Source of the DNA: Clostridium caldaquaticum
GTDB taxonomy: Bacteria; Bacillota; Clostridia; Clostridiales; Clostridiaceae
DNA length: 64,000 nucleotides
Assembly: GCF_023806125.1 (NCBI RefSeq)
Contig: NZ_JAMSKT010000003.1
Location: forward strand, 1 to 64,000
Reading direction: 5' to 3'
This document shows, in pieces, positions 25,682 to 34,318 of the stretch (positions within the stretch are counted from its first letter, which is position 1; each line of letters starts with the position of its first letter). The position numbers and the translations under genes are program-made. The notes under the pieces are model-generated. The model worked only from the letters and a program-made list of their open reading frames with translations, did no database searches and had not been told where the DNA came from.

Positions 25682-26881
25682 CTATAGATTAAATTCCTCT
25701 GCTACTATATTAATTGCTTTAATCTTATCTTCCTGCTTTATTGCACAAGTAATTCTTATCTCTGATGTAGTAATCATTTTAACACAAATGTTATTATCAC
25801 TGAAAAGCTTAAACATTCTAGCTGCTACACCAGAAGTTGTTTTCATTCCTATTCCAACTATTGAGAATTTTGTTATGTCTTCATCAATTTTTATATTTTC
25901 ATCTTTTGCAAAATCTCTGGCTATACCTAAACATTCTTTTAAATCATCCTTAGGTATTGTAAAGGATATATTTACCTTTCCATTCATAGGTGCAGTCTGG
26001 CTGATAATATCCACATTTATCCTTCTGCTTGCAAGGCTCTCAAATAAATTTGAAAGTATATTTATATCACTATCTATGTCCACTATTGTAATAGCCACAT
26101 CATCATCGCTAGTTGCTAGTCCTGTTACTGGTTTGCTTTCCATATTCATATTTTTTACCTCCCTAATTACAGTTCCTTTTATATCGCTTGTGCTTAATCC
26201 TACATATATAGGTGTTTTATATTTTTCACCAAGTTCTATAGATCTTGAATGCATAACCTGTGCTCCAAGGCTTGCAAGCTCAAGCATTTCCTCATAATCT
26301 ATTTCATCAAGTTTTTTAGCCTTAGGATATTTTCTCGGGTCAACACTATATATTCCATCTACATCTGTATATATTTCACATATTCCATTTAACTTGACTG
26401 CTATTGCTACTGCAGTAGTATCAGAGCCCCCTCTTCCAAGGGTAGTTATATCTCCATCTTCATTTATCCCCTGGAATCCAGCTACTATAACTATCTTTCC
26501 TTCTTCAATACTTTCTTTTATTTTACTTCCATCAATATCATCTATAAGTGATTTACCATATTGCCCGGTAGTTCTGATTCCTATTTGATAAGCTGTATAA
26601 CTTACAGCATCATGCCCCATCTCTTTAAGAGTCATTGCAAGAAGAGATGCTGAAATCATCTCACCTGTAGAAAGTAATGCATCCAGCTCTCTTTTATCTG
26701 GATTGTCTGAAATTTTCTTTGCAAGTGCTATTAAATCGTCTGTAGTATCTCCCATTGCAGATACTACAACTACCAGACTATCTCCATTATTTTTTCTTTT
26801 AATAATAGTTTCTGCTACTTTTTTTATTTTGTCAATTGTACCTACGGAGCTCCCGCCGTATTTTTGAACAACTATTGACAT
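25682..26881 (-). CDS. lysC: Aspartate kinase
   Basis: 399 residues. The N-terminal kinase domain has VVQKYGGSSVGT at 4-15 and GGSDTTAVAIA, and two ACT domains lie at the C-terminus (about 265-399; VGIGMKTTSGVAARMF). It makes aspartyl phosphate, the entry to lysine, threonine and methionine. The ATG at 26881 is set by GGGGGC upstream; a longer frame would run into the riboswitch terminator. First gene of the lysC-lysA operon. Confidence 0.95.
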   Translation of the reverse strand: MSIVVQKYGGSSVGTIDKIKKVAETIIKRKNNGDSLVVVVSAMGDTTDDLIALAKKISDNPDKRELDALLSTGEMISASLLAMTLKEMGHDAVSYTAYQIGIRTTGQYGKSLIDDIDGSKIKESIEEGKIVIVAGFQGINEDGDITTLGRGGSDTTAVAIAVKLNGICEIYTDVDGIYSVDPRKYPKAKKLDEIDYEEMLELASLGAQVMHSRSIELGEKYKTPIYVGLSTSDIKGTVIREVKNMNMESKPVTGLATSDDDVAITIVDIDSDINILSNLFESLASRRINVDIISQTAPMNGKVNISFTIPKDDLKECLGIARDFAKDENIKIDEDITKFSIVGIGMKTTSGVAARMFKLFSDNNICVKMITTSEIRITCAIKQEDKIKAINIVAEEFNL

Positions 26882-26890
26882 GTAAATTCG

Positions 26891-26937
26891 CCCCCTTTTA
26901 TTGCTTATCAGCATATAAGAATTAATAATCCTTATGC
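26891..26937 (-). repeat. Possible decayed hairpin/ribosome-site cassette
   Basis: Minus strand: a partial stem starting CATAAGGATT and ending TTATATG, then TGCTGATAAGCAATAAAAGG and GGGGG nine bases before the lysC ATG. Order and part of the bases match the cassettes at 28557 and 61662, but the arms no longer pair cleanly. Similarity may be fortuitous. Confidence 0.3.
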
Positions 26938-26940
26938 ATT

Positions 26941-27180
26941 TTATAAAAATAAATGCAGCAAAGGAACACCTTTGCTGCACTATAACACAAATGTATTATG
27001 CAACTTCGTGTACCTTGTAGCTCTCCACCATTTTCATGATGACAGCCTTGCGCATGTTTTACGCAAAGCCAGGAAAAATACCTGCAAAGCATATTTTCCT
27101 TCGGCCATAACTCCTTTTTCCATACATCATCGCATGCCTGCTTCTTATGGATACTATTAGTTACAGCACCTCTACCCTAG
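26941..27180 (-). ncRNA. Lysine riboswitch (L box) with terminator
   Basis: On the minus strand the aptamer opens with GTAGAGGTGC (near 27175), followed by AGTATCC, GGCCGAAGG, and ends GGAGAGCTAC (near 27026), all conserved L-box parts. A 10-bp terminator GCAGCAAAGG / CCTTTGCTGC with an ATTTATTTTT tail lies at 26941-26978. Lysine binding would favour termination and shut lysC-lysA off. This intergenic stretch is otherwise without genes. Confidence 0.93.
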
Positions 27181-27248
27181 GTAAGCTTAAACACTTTATT
27201 AAGTTAAAGTAAGTTTATCATAAATTTTTAAATAATGCAATAGAATTT

Positions 27249-28550
27249 TTATAATTTATAAAATTCTTCAAAAGATTTGGCTGCATAACTATGATCTTTT
27301 ACTCCTCCAAGTTCCCTTACTGAGTGCATAGCAAGTATAGGAGTCCCCATATCCACAGAGCGCACAGCTAAATGTGTAGAAGATATAGGTCCGATAGTTG
27401 AACCGCCTGGAGAATCTGAACGGTTAACAAATTTTTGTACAGGTACTCCAGCTATCTTACATACTTGTTCATAAACTGCTGCTGAATTACTGTCTGTTGT
27501 ATAACTTTGGTTAGCTGCAAGCTTTATAACAGGTCCTTTATTTAAAATAGGTCTGTTTATCGGATCTGCCTTTTCACTAGCATTTGGATGAACAGCATGA
27601 GCTAAATCTGCTGAAATCATGAAACTTTTCGATACAGCTCTAAAAAAATCTTCTCTATCTCCACCTAGACTTATAACTATTCTCTCAATTATATTTGAAA
27701 GAATTTCTGAATCTGCCCCTTGTTTTGTTGAACTTCCAACTTCTTCATTATCAAAACATGCCATTATATTAGTACTCTTTGAAGTTCCTGCATTAATTAA
27801 AGCTGTAATTCCTGCATGAACCATTGCTAAATCATCAAGCCTTGAACTGCTTATAAACTCATTATTAAGTCCTATGATTTTTCCTTTTTCATACTCATAT
27901 AAGAAAAGATCAAAATCTAAAATATCAGCTGCGTTAACCTTTAACTCATCTGCAACAGCATTTAGAAGATAGTTTCCTTTTTGAAGTTCCTCATTTATAA
28001 GAGACAGCAGCGGAAGTGTATCTCTCTGCCTGTTAAGTTCGTAACCTTTATTAACTTCTCTGTTCATATGTATTGAAATATTTGGAATTATCATTACAGG
28101 TCTATTTATATTTACTAGTTTAATTAAAGGATATAGTGGATTTTCACCCTTAAAAATTACCCTTCCTGCAACTGAAAGCGGCCTATCAAGCCAAGTATTT
28201 AAAATAGGACCTCCATAAACTTCTGTATTAAGCTTTACATAAGCATTCTCTGCTGTAATTTCTGGATCAGGCTTTATTCTAAAACCTGGGGAATCTGTAT
28301 GTGCTCCAATTATTTTAAAGCCATTTTCTGTAGTATTTCCACTGCCTACTGCAAAAGCAAATATTGCTGAATTATTTTTAGTTACAAAGTATTTTGAGCC
28401 TTTTTTTAATTCCCATCTTTCTTCTTCCTTAAGCTCATTAAAACCGCTGTTTAAGAGAAGTTTTTTTACAGTTTCTACTGCATGAAAAGCTGTAGGACTT
28501 TTATATATAAAATCGATAAGCTCCTGTGCAAATTTAAGTTCTTCTGACAT
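27249..28550 (-). CDS. M18 family aminopeptidase
   Basis: 433 residues. M18 (aspartyl aminopeptidase-like) metal ligands lie in IIGAHTDSPGFRI (His/Asp), CFDNEEVGSS (Asp, Glu, Glu), SADLAHAVHPN and the late THLAVRSVDMGTPILAMHSVRE. The enzyme removes N-terminal residues from peptides in the cytoplasm and needs zinc or cobalt. The ATG at 28550 (MSEELKFAQEL) is set by GGAGG seven bases upstream. That ribosome site belongs to the repeat cassette array; the frame stays open through it (VLKRNTGG repeated), so N-terminally extended starts are conceivable. Confidence 0.92.
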   Translation of the reverse strand: MSEELKFAQELIDFIYKSPTAFHAVETVKKLLLNSGFNELKEEERWELKKGSKYFVTKNNSAIFAFAVGSGNTTENGFKIIGAHTDSPGFRIKPDPEITAENAYVKLNTEVYGGPILNTWLDRPLSVAGRVIFKGENPLYPLIKLVNINRPVMIIPNISIHMNREVNKGYELNRQRDTLPLLSLINEELQKGNYLLNAVADELKVNAADILDFDLFLYEYEKGKIIGLNNEFISSSRLDDLAMVHAGITALINAGTSKSTNIMACFDNEEVGSSTKQGADSEILSNIIERIVISLGGDREDFFRAVSKSFMISADLAHAVHPNASEKADPINRPILNKGPVIKLAANQSYTTDSNSAAVYEQVCKIAGVPVQKFVNRSDSPGGSTIGPISSTHLAVRSVDMGTPILAMHSVRELGGVKDHSYAAKSFEEFYKL

Positions 28551-28556
28551 TTGTAT

Positions 28557-28671
28557 CCCTCCTGTATTCCTTTTAAGCACATAAAGATTATCAATCTTTA
28601 TGCCTCCTGTATTCCTTTTAAGCACATAAAGATTATCAATCTTTATGCCTCATGTATTCTTTTACGCCTCC
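28557..28671 (-). repeat. Hairpin plus ribosome-site cassette array, two units (45-base period)
   Basis: In the sense direction each unit has hairpin arms CATAAAGATT and AATCTTTATG with a 3-base loop (28580-28602 and 28625-28647), then TGC and TTAAAAGGAATACAGGAGG. A degenerate unit (GAATACATGAGG) opens the array at about 28648-28665. The last GGAGG is seven bases before the M18 start. The two units are identical over 45 bases. Confidence 0.85.
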
Positions 28672-28837
28672 AAATTTATACATAATACAATTACTAGAAG
28701 TAAATCATATTAACAGTATAACAAATAAATAGTTATAATTTCATAAATAGTTATAATTTCCATGTTTTTATTTATTTACTTGCATTATTGGTATTATGTG
28801 CTATATTAAAATTATTATTATTTTAAGGAGTGTTATT

Positions 28838-30022
28838 GTGTTATCTCAATTTTTAGTTTCACGTTTTATAAAAAATCATGAGAATACTAAAGATACTAAG
28901 GTTCGAGATTCTTATGGTTACCTTGGAGGAATAGTTGGTGTTTGTGTAAATGCTGTTCTATTTGCAATAAAGCTCTCTGTTGGTTTAATCTCTGACAGTA
29001 TAGCTGTAATTGCTGATGCCTTTAATAATTTATCTGATGCAGCCTCTTCAATTATAACCATTGCAGGTTTTAAGCTGGCCAGCAAGCCTGCAGATGAGGA
29101 GCATCCCTTTGGTCATGGAAGAATTGAATATATCTCTGCACTTATAGTATCTTTCATGGTTATGCTTGTAGGCTTTCAATTTATTAAAGCTTCTTTTGAC
29201 AGAATAGTCAATCCTTCACCAGTTACTTTTGAATTAATTCCTTTTATACTTCTTTTAGTATCTATAGCTGCAAAAATCTGGCTCAGCAGTTTTAATAAAT
29301 TTATCGGTAAATCCATAAATTCAGATGCCCTTGAGGCTTCATCCTTAGATGCACTCGGAGATGTATTTACATCAAGCTGCGTTGCACTATCACTTTTAGT
29401 ATCAAAATGGACTGCTTTTCCAATAGACGGTTACATAGGTATATTGGTAGCTTTATTTATTTTGTACTCTGGTTTTACACTAACAAGAGATACATTAAGT
29501 CCCCTTTTAGGAGAAGCTCCAGATGCTGAACTCGTTGAAAGTATAAAATCCGGAGTTTTAAGCTATGAACATATAAGCGGCGTACATGATTTAATAATAC
29601 ATAACTACGGACCGGGACGCTGTATGGCTTCTATCCACGCAGAAATTCCCTGCGATATTTCTGTTGTTACAATACATGAAATTATAGATAAAGCAGAAAG
29701 AGAGCTTTCAAAAAAGCTTAATATTTTTCTAGTTATACACATGGATCCAATAAATACAGACAGTAAGGAAGTTAACAAAGCAAGAGAGGAACTAGAAGGT
29801 ATTATAAAAAATTTCCCATTAGTAAAATCCATGCATGATTTCAGAGTAGTAGGAGATGGAGAATACAAAAACTTAGTTTTTGACCTTGTAGTAGAGCATA
29901 CTAAAGGTTTTAAACATGAGGACGAAGAAACTCTGAAAAAAAATATCAATAAAGAACTTAAAAAAATTCATCCCCTCTACAATGCACTGATAACTATAGA
30001 TAGAGATTTTACTGTATTATAA
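28838..30022 (+). CDS. Cation diffusion facilitator (CDF) metal exporter
   Basis: 394 residues with about six membrane helices followed by a cytoplasmic domain of 100 residues. Metal-site signatures are ADAFNNLSDAASS (helix II, Asp-x3-Asp type) and LDALGDVFTSSCV (helix V); HPFGHGRIEYISAL lies between helices II and III. CDF proteins export zinc, manganese, iron or cobalt against protons. The exact metal is not clear. A GTG at 28838 is chosen because AAGGAG lies seven bases upstream; an in-frame ATG-type start further up has no ribosome site. Confidence 0.9.
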   Translation: MLSQFLVSRFIKNHENTKDTKVRDSYGYLGGIVGVCVNAVLFAIKLSVGLISDSIAVIADAFNNLSDAASSIITIAGFKLASKPADEEHPFGHGRIEYISALIVSFMVMLVGFQFIKASFDRIVNPSPVTFELIPFILLLVSIAAKIWLSSFNKFIGKSINSDALEASSLDALGDVFTSSCVALSLLVSKWTAFPIDGYIGILVALFILYSGFTLTRDTLSPLLGEAPDAELVESIKSGVLSYEHISGVHDLIIHNYGPGRCMASIHAEIPCDISVVTIHEIIDKAERELSKKLNIFLVIHMDPINTDSKEVNKAREELEGIIKNFPLVKSMHDFRVVGDGEYKNLVFDLVVEHTKGFKHEDEETLKKNINKELKKIHPLYNALITIDRDFTVL

Positions 30023-30049
30023 AAAGTCCCTCTCACAAGGGACTTTTTT
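30021..30049. terminator. CDF gene terminator
   Basis: AAAAAGTCCCT and AGGGACTTTTT pair perfectly around six bases, followed by T. It overlaps the stop and also faces the convergent galactosidase region. Confidence 0.85.
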
Positions 30050-30060
30050 GCGTAAAAGGT

Positions 30061-30144
30061 TTATTTGTATTTGGGCAACCAATCTCCATGCACATTTTTT
30101 GCAAAAATAGTGCTGCCTGCACCTATAAAAGTAACCTTCTGCAT
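30061..30144 (-). pseudogene. N-terminal remnant of a GH4 (MelA-type) glycosidase, 27 codons
   Basis: A short frame starts at ATG 30144, three bases after the GH36 alpha-galactosidase stop, and reads MQKVTFIGAGSTIFAKNVHG before ending DWLPKYK and a stop. The Rossmann start FIGAGSxxFAKN is the signature of NAD-dependent GH4 glycosidases such as alpha-galactosidase MelA, which normally have about 430 residues. Here everything after the first 20 residues is gone, and a CDF terminator follows. Likely a deletion remnant of a second alpha-galactosidase gene. Confidence 0.65.
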
Positions 30145-30146
30145 TT

Positions 30147-32336
30147 TTATTCAGCTTTTATTTTCCATATGGCACTCTTATAATCTCCTTGAAGATCCGG
30201 CAAAGCAATCCCTATATTCATTAATTCATCTCCACCATATACTCCTTTTTTTCCTTCAACTATATAAGTTTTATCTGGATTTAAGCCTCTTAAAGTTAAT
30301 CTTCTTACTGGAGCATCTGGTTCAGCAAGAATTCTAAAATATGCAACAAAAGCCTCTGTCTTATCTTCTGATACGTACATCCATGCAGTTTCATTTCCTT
30401 CAAATGGACTTAATAGTCTATACATATCACCAAATTGAATAAGTTCTCTTAATTCTTTATACCTAACAACCTGCTTCTTTACTTCTTCTTTTTCTTCTTC
30501 TGTAAACTTTGTAAGATCAAGCTCATATCCAAAATTTCCCGACATTGCCACATCTCCCCTCATCTTAAGAGAAGTATTTCTATGAACTTGATGATTAGGT
30601 ACTGCTGAAACATGAGCTCCCATAGTGCTTGCTGGATATACAACACTTGTACCGTATTGTATTTTTAATCTTTCAACAGCATCAGTATCGTCACTAGTCC
30701 ATATTTGCGGCATATAATAAAGTATACCTGCGTCGAAACGTCCACCTCCACCAGCACAGCCCTCAAATAACACATTTGGAAAAGCACTTGTTATAATTTC
30801 CATAACCTTATATAAACCAAGCATATATCTATGGGCAGTTTCCCTTTGTCTCTCAGGAGGCAGCAATGCTGATCCTATCTCTGTCATATTTCTGTTCATA
30901 TCCCACTTAACATAGCTTATTGGTACAGTTCTTAATATATCTGATACAGATTTTATAATATAATTACAAACGTCCTCTCTTGATAAATCAAGAACTAATT
31001 GACTTCTTGCTGTTGAGCGTGATCTATTTGGGACATGAAGACACCAATCTGGATGCTTTCTATATAAATCACTATCTGGTGATACCATTTCCGGCTCAAA
31101 CCATAAACCAAACTGCATATCTAAATCATTTATACGCTTTGCCAAATCTTTCAGTCCATTAGGCAGTTTATTTTTATCCGGCACCCAGTCTCCTAACGAA
31201 CAATTATCATTATCTCTTTTTCCGAACCAGCCATCATCAAGAACAAAGAGCTCTATTCCAAGTTCTTTTGCTGTCTTTGCAATATTTTCAATCTTTTCTG
31301 CATTAAATTTAAAATAGGTAGCTTCCCAGTTATTTACCAACACAGGTCTTGTTTTATCTCTAAACTCTCCCCTGCAAAGTCTTGTACGATAAAGTTTATG
31401 ATAAGTTCTTGACATTCCTCCTAAACCTTCATAAGAATATACCATAACAACTTCAGGAGTTTGAAAAGCTTGTCCTGGTTCTAAAAGCCACGAAAAATCA
31501 AATGGGTTTATCCCAATAGATATTCTAGTAGTTTTATACATATTAATCTCTGCTTGAGCTAAAAAATTTCCGCTATATACTAAATTAAACCCATAAACTT
31601 CTCCATGTTCCTCATTACAATCACTGCTTAATAGAGCAATAAATGGATTATGCTCATGACTGCTTGCCCCTCTTCTGCTGTCTATTTGATGAACTCCCGG
31701 CTTTAGTGCTTCTCTAACAATGTGTCTTTCTCTTGCCCAAGATCCAAATAAATGCATAAAATCAAAATCATCTCTTATAAAATCTACGCTCATACTTAAT
31801 GCACGAAGCAGCTTTAAATTTTCTTGACCATAATTTATAAACCTAACACTCCTTGCTATTGCATTAAAATTTTCAAATACTGTATATGAAAGAATAACCT
31901 TTAATCCTATTAAAGAATCTACTAACTCTATTTCTAAAGTTTCAGCTTCATTATCATTTTCTACATAAGTAGCTGGGAGACCTTCTAACACCTTTTTTCC
32001 TTTAAAGATTCTATGTGATTCATATCTTAAATCTGTTATTGTACTTCCATTTTTCAACTGCAATTGATATGCAGGAGTTCGAAAATCTGTATTCCCATAT
32101 GCAGGATATTCTTGAGGAAGAATATCTAATGAAAACACTTTATCATTAAGATCCGGATTTGCTGAAAAAGATGTTCTTCCTTTTAATATTATAAGTTCCT
32201 CTGAATTAATATTTTTTATCTTCCTGCCCCAATACAAGTGAGCAAGATACCCATCTCTATATACCTGCATAACATAACTTGTGTTTCCAGCCTGCAAATG
32301 AAAAACTTTATTAAATTCATTATACATTATTCCCAT
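30147..32336 (-). CDS. GH36 alpha-galactosidase
   Basis: 729 residues, the typical size of bacterial GH36. N-terminal beta-sandwich (about 1-310), then a TIM barrel. The nucleophile Asp lies in YVKWDMNRN near 477 and the acid/base Asp in SDDTDAVERL near 548; FEGCAGGGGRFD fits between them. It hydrolyses alpha-1,6-galactosides such as melibiose and raffinose in the cytoplasm (no signal peptide). It is the last intact gene of the alpha-galactoside module and has its own promoter with the same upstream box as the transporter operon. A start at the Met three codons later is possible. Confidence 0.94.
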   Translation of the reverse strand: MGIMYNEFNKVFHLQAGNTSYVMQVYRDGYLAHLYWGRKIKNINSEELIILKGRTSFSANPDLNDKVFSLDILPQEYPAYGNTDFRTPAYQLQLKNGSTITDLRYESHRIFKGKKVLEGLPATYVENDNEAETLEIELVDSLIGLKVILSYTVFENFNAIARSVRFINYGQENLKLLRALSMSVDFIRDDFDFMHLFGSWARERHIVREALKPGVHQIDSRRGASSHEHNPFIALLSSDCNEEHGEVYGFNLVYSGNFLAQAEINMYKTTRISIGINPFDFSWLLEPGQAFQTPEVVMVYSYEGLGGMSRTYHKLYRTRLCRGEFRDKTRPVLVNNWEATYFKFNAEKIENIAKTAKELGIELFVLDDGWFGKRDNDNCSLGDWVPDKNKLPNGLKDLAKRINDLDMQFGLWFEPEMVSPDSDLYRKHPDWCLHVPNRSRSTARSQLVLDLSREDVCNYIIKSVSDILRTVPISYVKWDMNRNMTEIGSALLPPERQRETAHRYMLGLYKVMEIITSAFPNVLFEGCAGGGGRFDAGILYYMPQIWTSDDTDAVERLKIQYGTSVVYPASTMGAHVSAVPNHQVHRNTSLKMRGDVAMSGNFGYELDLTKFTEEEKEEVKKQVVRYKELRELIQFGDMYRLLSPFEGNETAWMYVSEDKTEAFVAYFRILAEPDAPVRRLTLRGLNPDKTYIVEGKKGVYGGDELMNIGIALPDLQGDYKSAIWKIKAE

Positions 32337-32393
32337 AAAAACTTCTTCCCTTCTTAAATGCGTAACATTATACTTTATTGTATCAATAATTAA

Positions 32394-32457
32394 ATTATAG
32401 CGAATTTTAACTAAAACGTATACATTGAAATTCTATGAAAAATTATAAAATACTATA
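32394..32457 (-). promoter_or_regulatory. Galactosidase promoter with shared activator box
   Basis: TATAAT on the minus strand at 32399..32394 has a poor -35 (TATACG). Directly upstream lies a 41-base box (32416-32456) that matches 41152-41192 at about 37 positions; the core on the plus strand is TTCTATGAAAAATTATAA. A weak -35 with a box at -40 to -75 fits activation by the AraC-type regulator. Confidence 0.6.
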
Positions 32458-32474
32458 ATCTTATAATAAAAAAG

Positions 32475-32500
32475 AAAGGTTAGAAAACAAACTAACCTTT
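32475..32500 (-). terminator. Terminator of the sensor kinase gene
   Basis: AAAGGTTAG and CTAACCTTT form a 9-bp stem that includes the kinase stop codon; CTTTTTT follows on the minus strand. Confidence 0.7.
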
Positions 32501-34318
32501 TCCTAATGTAATAGAATCTGCTTCCTCTTTTTTTATTATTGGAAGTGTCATAACAATGGTAGTACCTTCCGAAGGAACACTTTTAACATTAGCTCCATAA
32601 TTATCTCCAAAAAATAATTTTATTCTTTTTATCACATTTCTAAAACCATATCCTTTTTCTATATCTTTATACGATGTTATGCTGTTAAACATATCTACTG
32701 CATCTTTACTCATTCCTATTCCATCATCAGAAACCAATACTTCTATTTTATCTTCTTCATTATAAATACTAAGTACTATTGTACCGCTTTTTTTAGGCTT
32801 TATCCCATGAACTATAGCATTTTCAATTACAGGCTGAAGTAAAAGCTTTAATGTATATAAACTATATACTGTTTCATCTATATCAAAAATAACATCAATT
32901 TGAATACTATAAACGTATCTGATTAAATCTACATAAATTTTAACCATATCTACTTCTTCCTTAAAACTGCATAATGTTTTGCCTCGGCTTAAAATTCCCT
33001 TATAAAAGTTAGAAAGGCTGTCAGTTATATGAACTATTTCAAGCCTGCCTTCTTTTTTTGCCGTGTAACTTACCATTGCTAAAGTATTATACAAAAGATG
33101 CGGATTTATCTGCTCTTGAAGAAGCTCAAGTTTAACCCTATTTATCATTATTTGAGATTTGTATTCTGTTTCTATCAAATTATTAATTCTTTCCACCATT
33201 TTATCAAATGTTCTATCCAACTTTCCAAGCTCATCATTTCCTTTGAGTGATAAAGTTGTTTTTAAATTATTCTCACCAATCATATTAGCTTTCTTTACAA
33301 GTATTTTTATTCTTCTAGTAATAATATCAGACAGACTATATGCAATGGCTGCACAAAGCAATAACGCTAAAAGCATTAATACTGCATTTAAAATAATCAT
33401 TGTTTGAGTCTTTCGGGTTATCTCCTCTATAGGCACAAGGTAAATTATTTTCCAGCCTGTGGTTCCAGACTTTAAAAAACCTACTAAAAAATTTTTATGG
33501 TTTAATGTAATACTACTTGTTCCCTCGGGCAAATTTATAAACTTTAACTTATCAAAATCATTATCTTTTTCTAAACCCTTCTCTTGAGTTCCTATTATAT
33601 TATTGTTATTATCATCAACATAGTAAACCTTGTGGCTATTGCTGCCAACGATGGATTTTATGACATTGTTTATTCTTTGTACTGGTATAAACACTTGAAG
33701 CAGCCCTTTTGTTTCTGAACTATCGAAATTTACAAGCCTTCTGCTTAAAGACACATAAAACTCCCCATTAATAATTTCGTTACCTTTCCATTTAAAGGTT
33801 CTAGTTTCAACCTCAAAATCTTTATACCAATCTTCTTTTACTATATTTCTAAGTGGCTTAGTTTGACCTCCAAATGATGTAAAACTATCGTTATCTAAAT
33901 ATAACCTATAAAATATATTTCCTCCGTAATAGTAAGAATTTTTAAGTTCTGGATATTTATTATCATTTTCTATATAATCACATAAATACTTTATTTTTTT
34001 ATCAATTTCAACAGCCTGTCCAATATTAAAAACAGGAGTTTTCATTATATATTGAAGCTCATCACTCATAAACACAAGATTAGTTCTATCCATATATATT
34101 TCAAAAAAATAGTCTAAACCATTATTTAACTGAATCATATTTTGCTCAATATTAGCTTTTTCACTTTCTATAAGATATTTTCTTGAAAAATATATTGAAA
34201 TTACTCCAATTATCAATACAGTTAAAACTATAAGGGCAGAAAAAGCTAGTATTAATTTTCGAGTTAATGTTATATCATTAAGATAATCTATTATTTTATT
34301 TTTAAACCTATTCATCAT
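32492..34318 (-). CDS. YesM-type sensor histidine kinase
   Basis: 608 residues. Two membrane helices (about 20-44 and 310-332) flank an extracytoplasmic sensor domain of about 265 residues. A HAMP segment follows, then the His_kinase phospho-acceptor INPHLLYN near 403-410, then the ATPase with N-box IENAIVHG and DDGIGM and GYGFRN. This class senses sugars, often through a binding protein. It overlaps the regulator gene by four bases (ATGA type), so the two are translationally coupled. Probably detects alpha-galactosides; the ligand is inferred from the neighbours. Confidence 0.93.
   Translation of the reverse strand: MMNRFKNKIIDYLNDITLTRKLILAFSALIVLTVLIIGVISIYFSRKYLIESEKANIEQNMIQLNNGLDYFFEIYMDRTNLVFMSDELQYIMKTPVFNIGQAVEIDKKIKYLCDYIENDNKYPELKNSYYYGGNIFYRLYLDNDSFTSFGGQTKPLRNIVKEDWYKDFEVETRTFKWKGNEIINGEFYVSLSRRLVNFDSSETKGLLQVFIPVQRINNVIKSIVGSNSHKVYYVDDNNNNIIGTQEKGLEKDNDFDKLKFINLPEGTSSITLNHKNFLVGFLKSGTTGWKIIYLVPIEEITRKTQTMIILNAVLMLLALLLCAAIAYSLSDIITRRIKILVKKANMIGENNLKTTLSLKGNDELGKLDRTFDKMVERINNLIETEYKSQIMINRVKLELLQEQINPHLLYNTLAMVSYTAKKEGRLEIVHITDSLSNFYKGILSRGKTLCSFKEEVDMVKIYVDLIRYVYSIQIDVIFDIDETVYSLYTLKLLLQPVIENAIVHGIKPKKSGTIVLSIYNEEDKIEVLVSDDGIGMSKDAVDMFNSITSYKDIEKGYGFRNVIKRIKLFFGDNYGANVKSVPSEGTTIVMTLPIIKKEEADSITLGKG

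Noticed and set aside
25788-26297. 169-residue open frame on the plus strand opposite lysC
   Set aside because: Antisense to a clear aspartate kinase; Ser/Ile-rich composition is that of a shadow frame.
28557-28671. Tandem repeats as a short CRISPR array
   Set aside because: Units are 45 bases without variable spacers, contain a ribosome site just before a start codon, and no cas gene is near.
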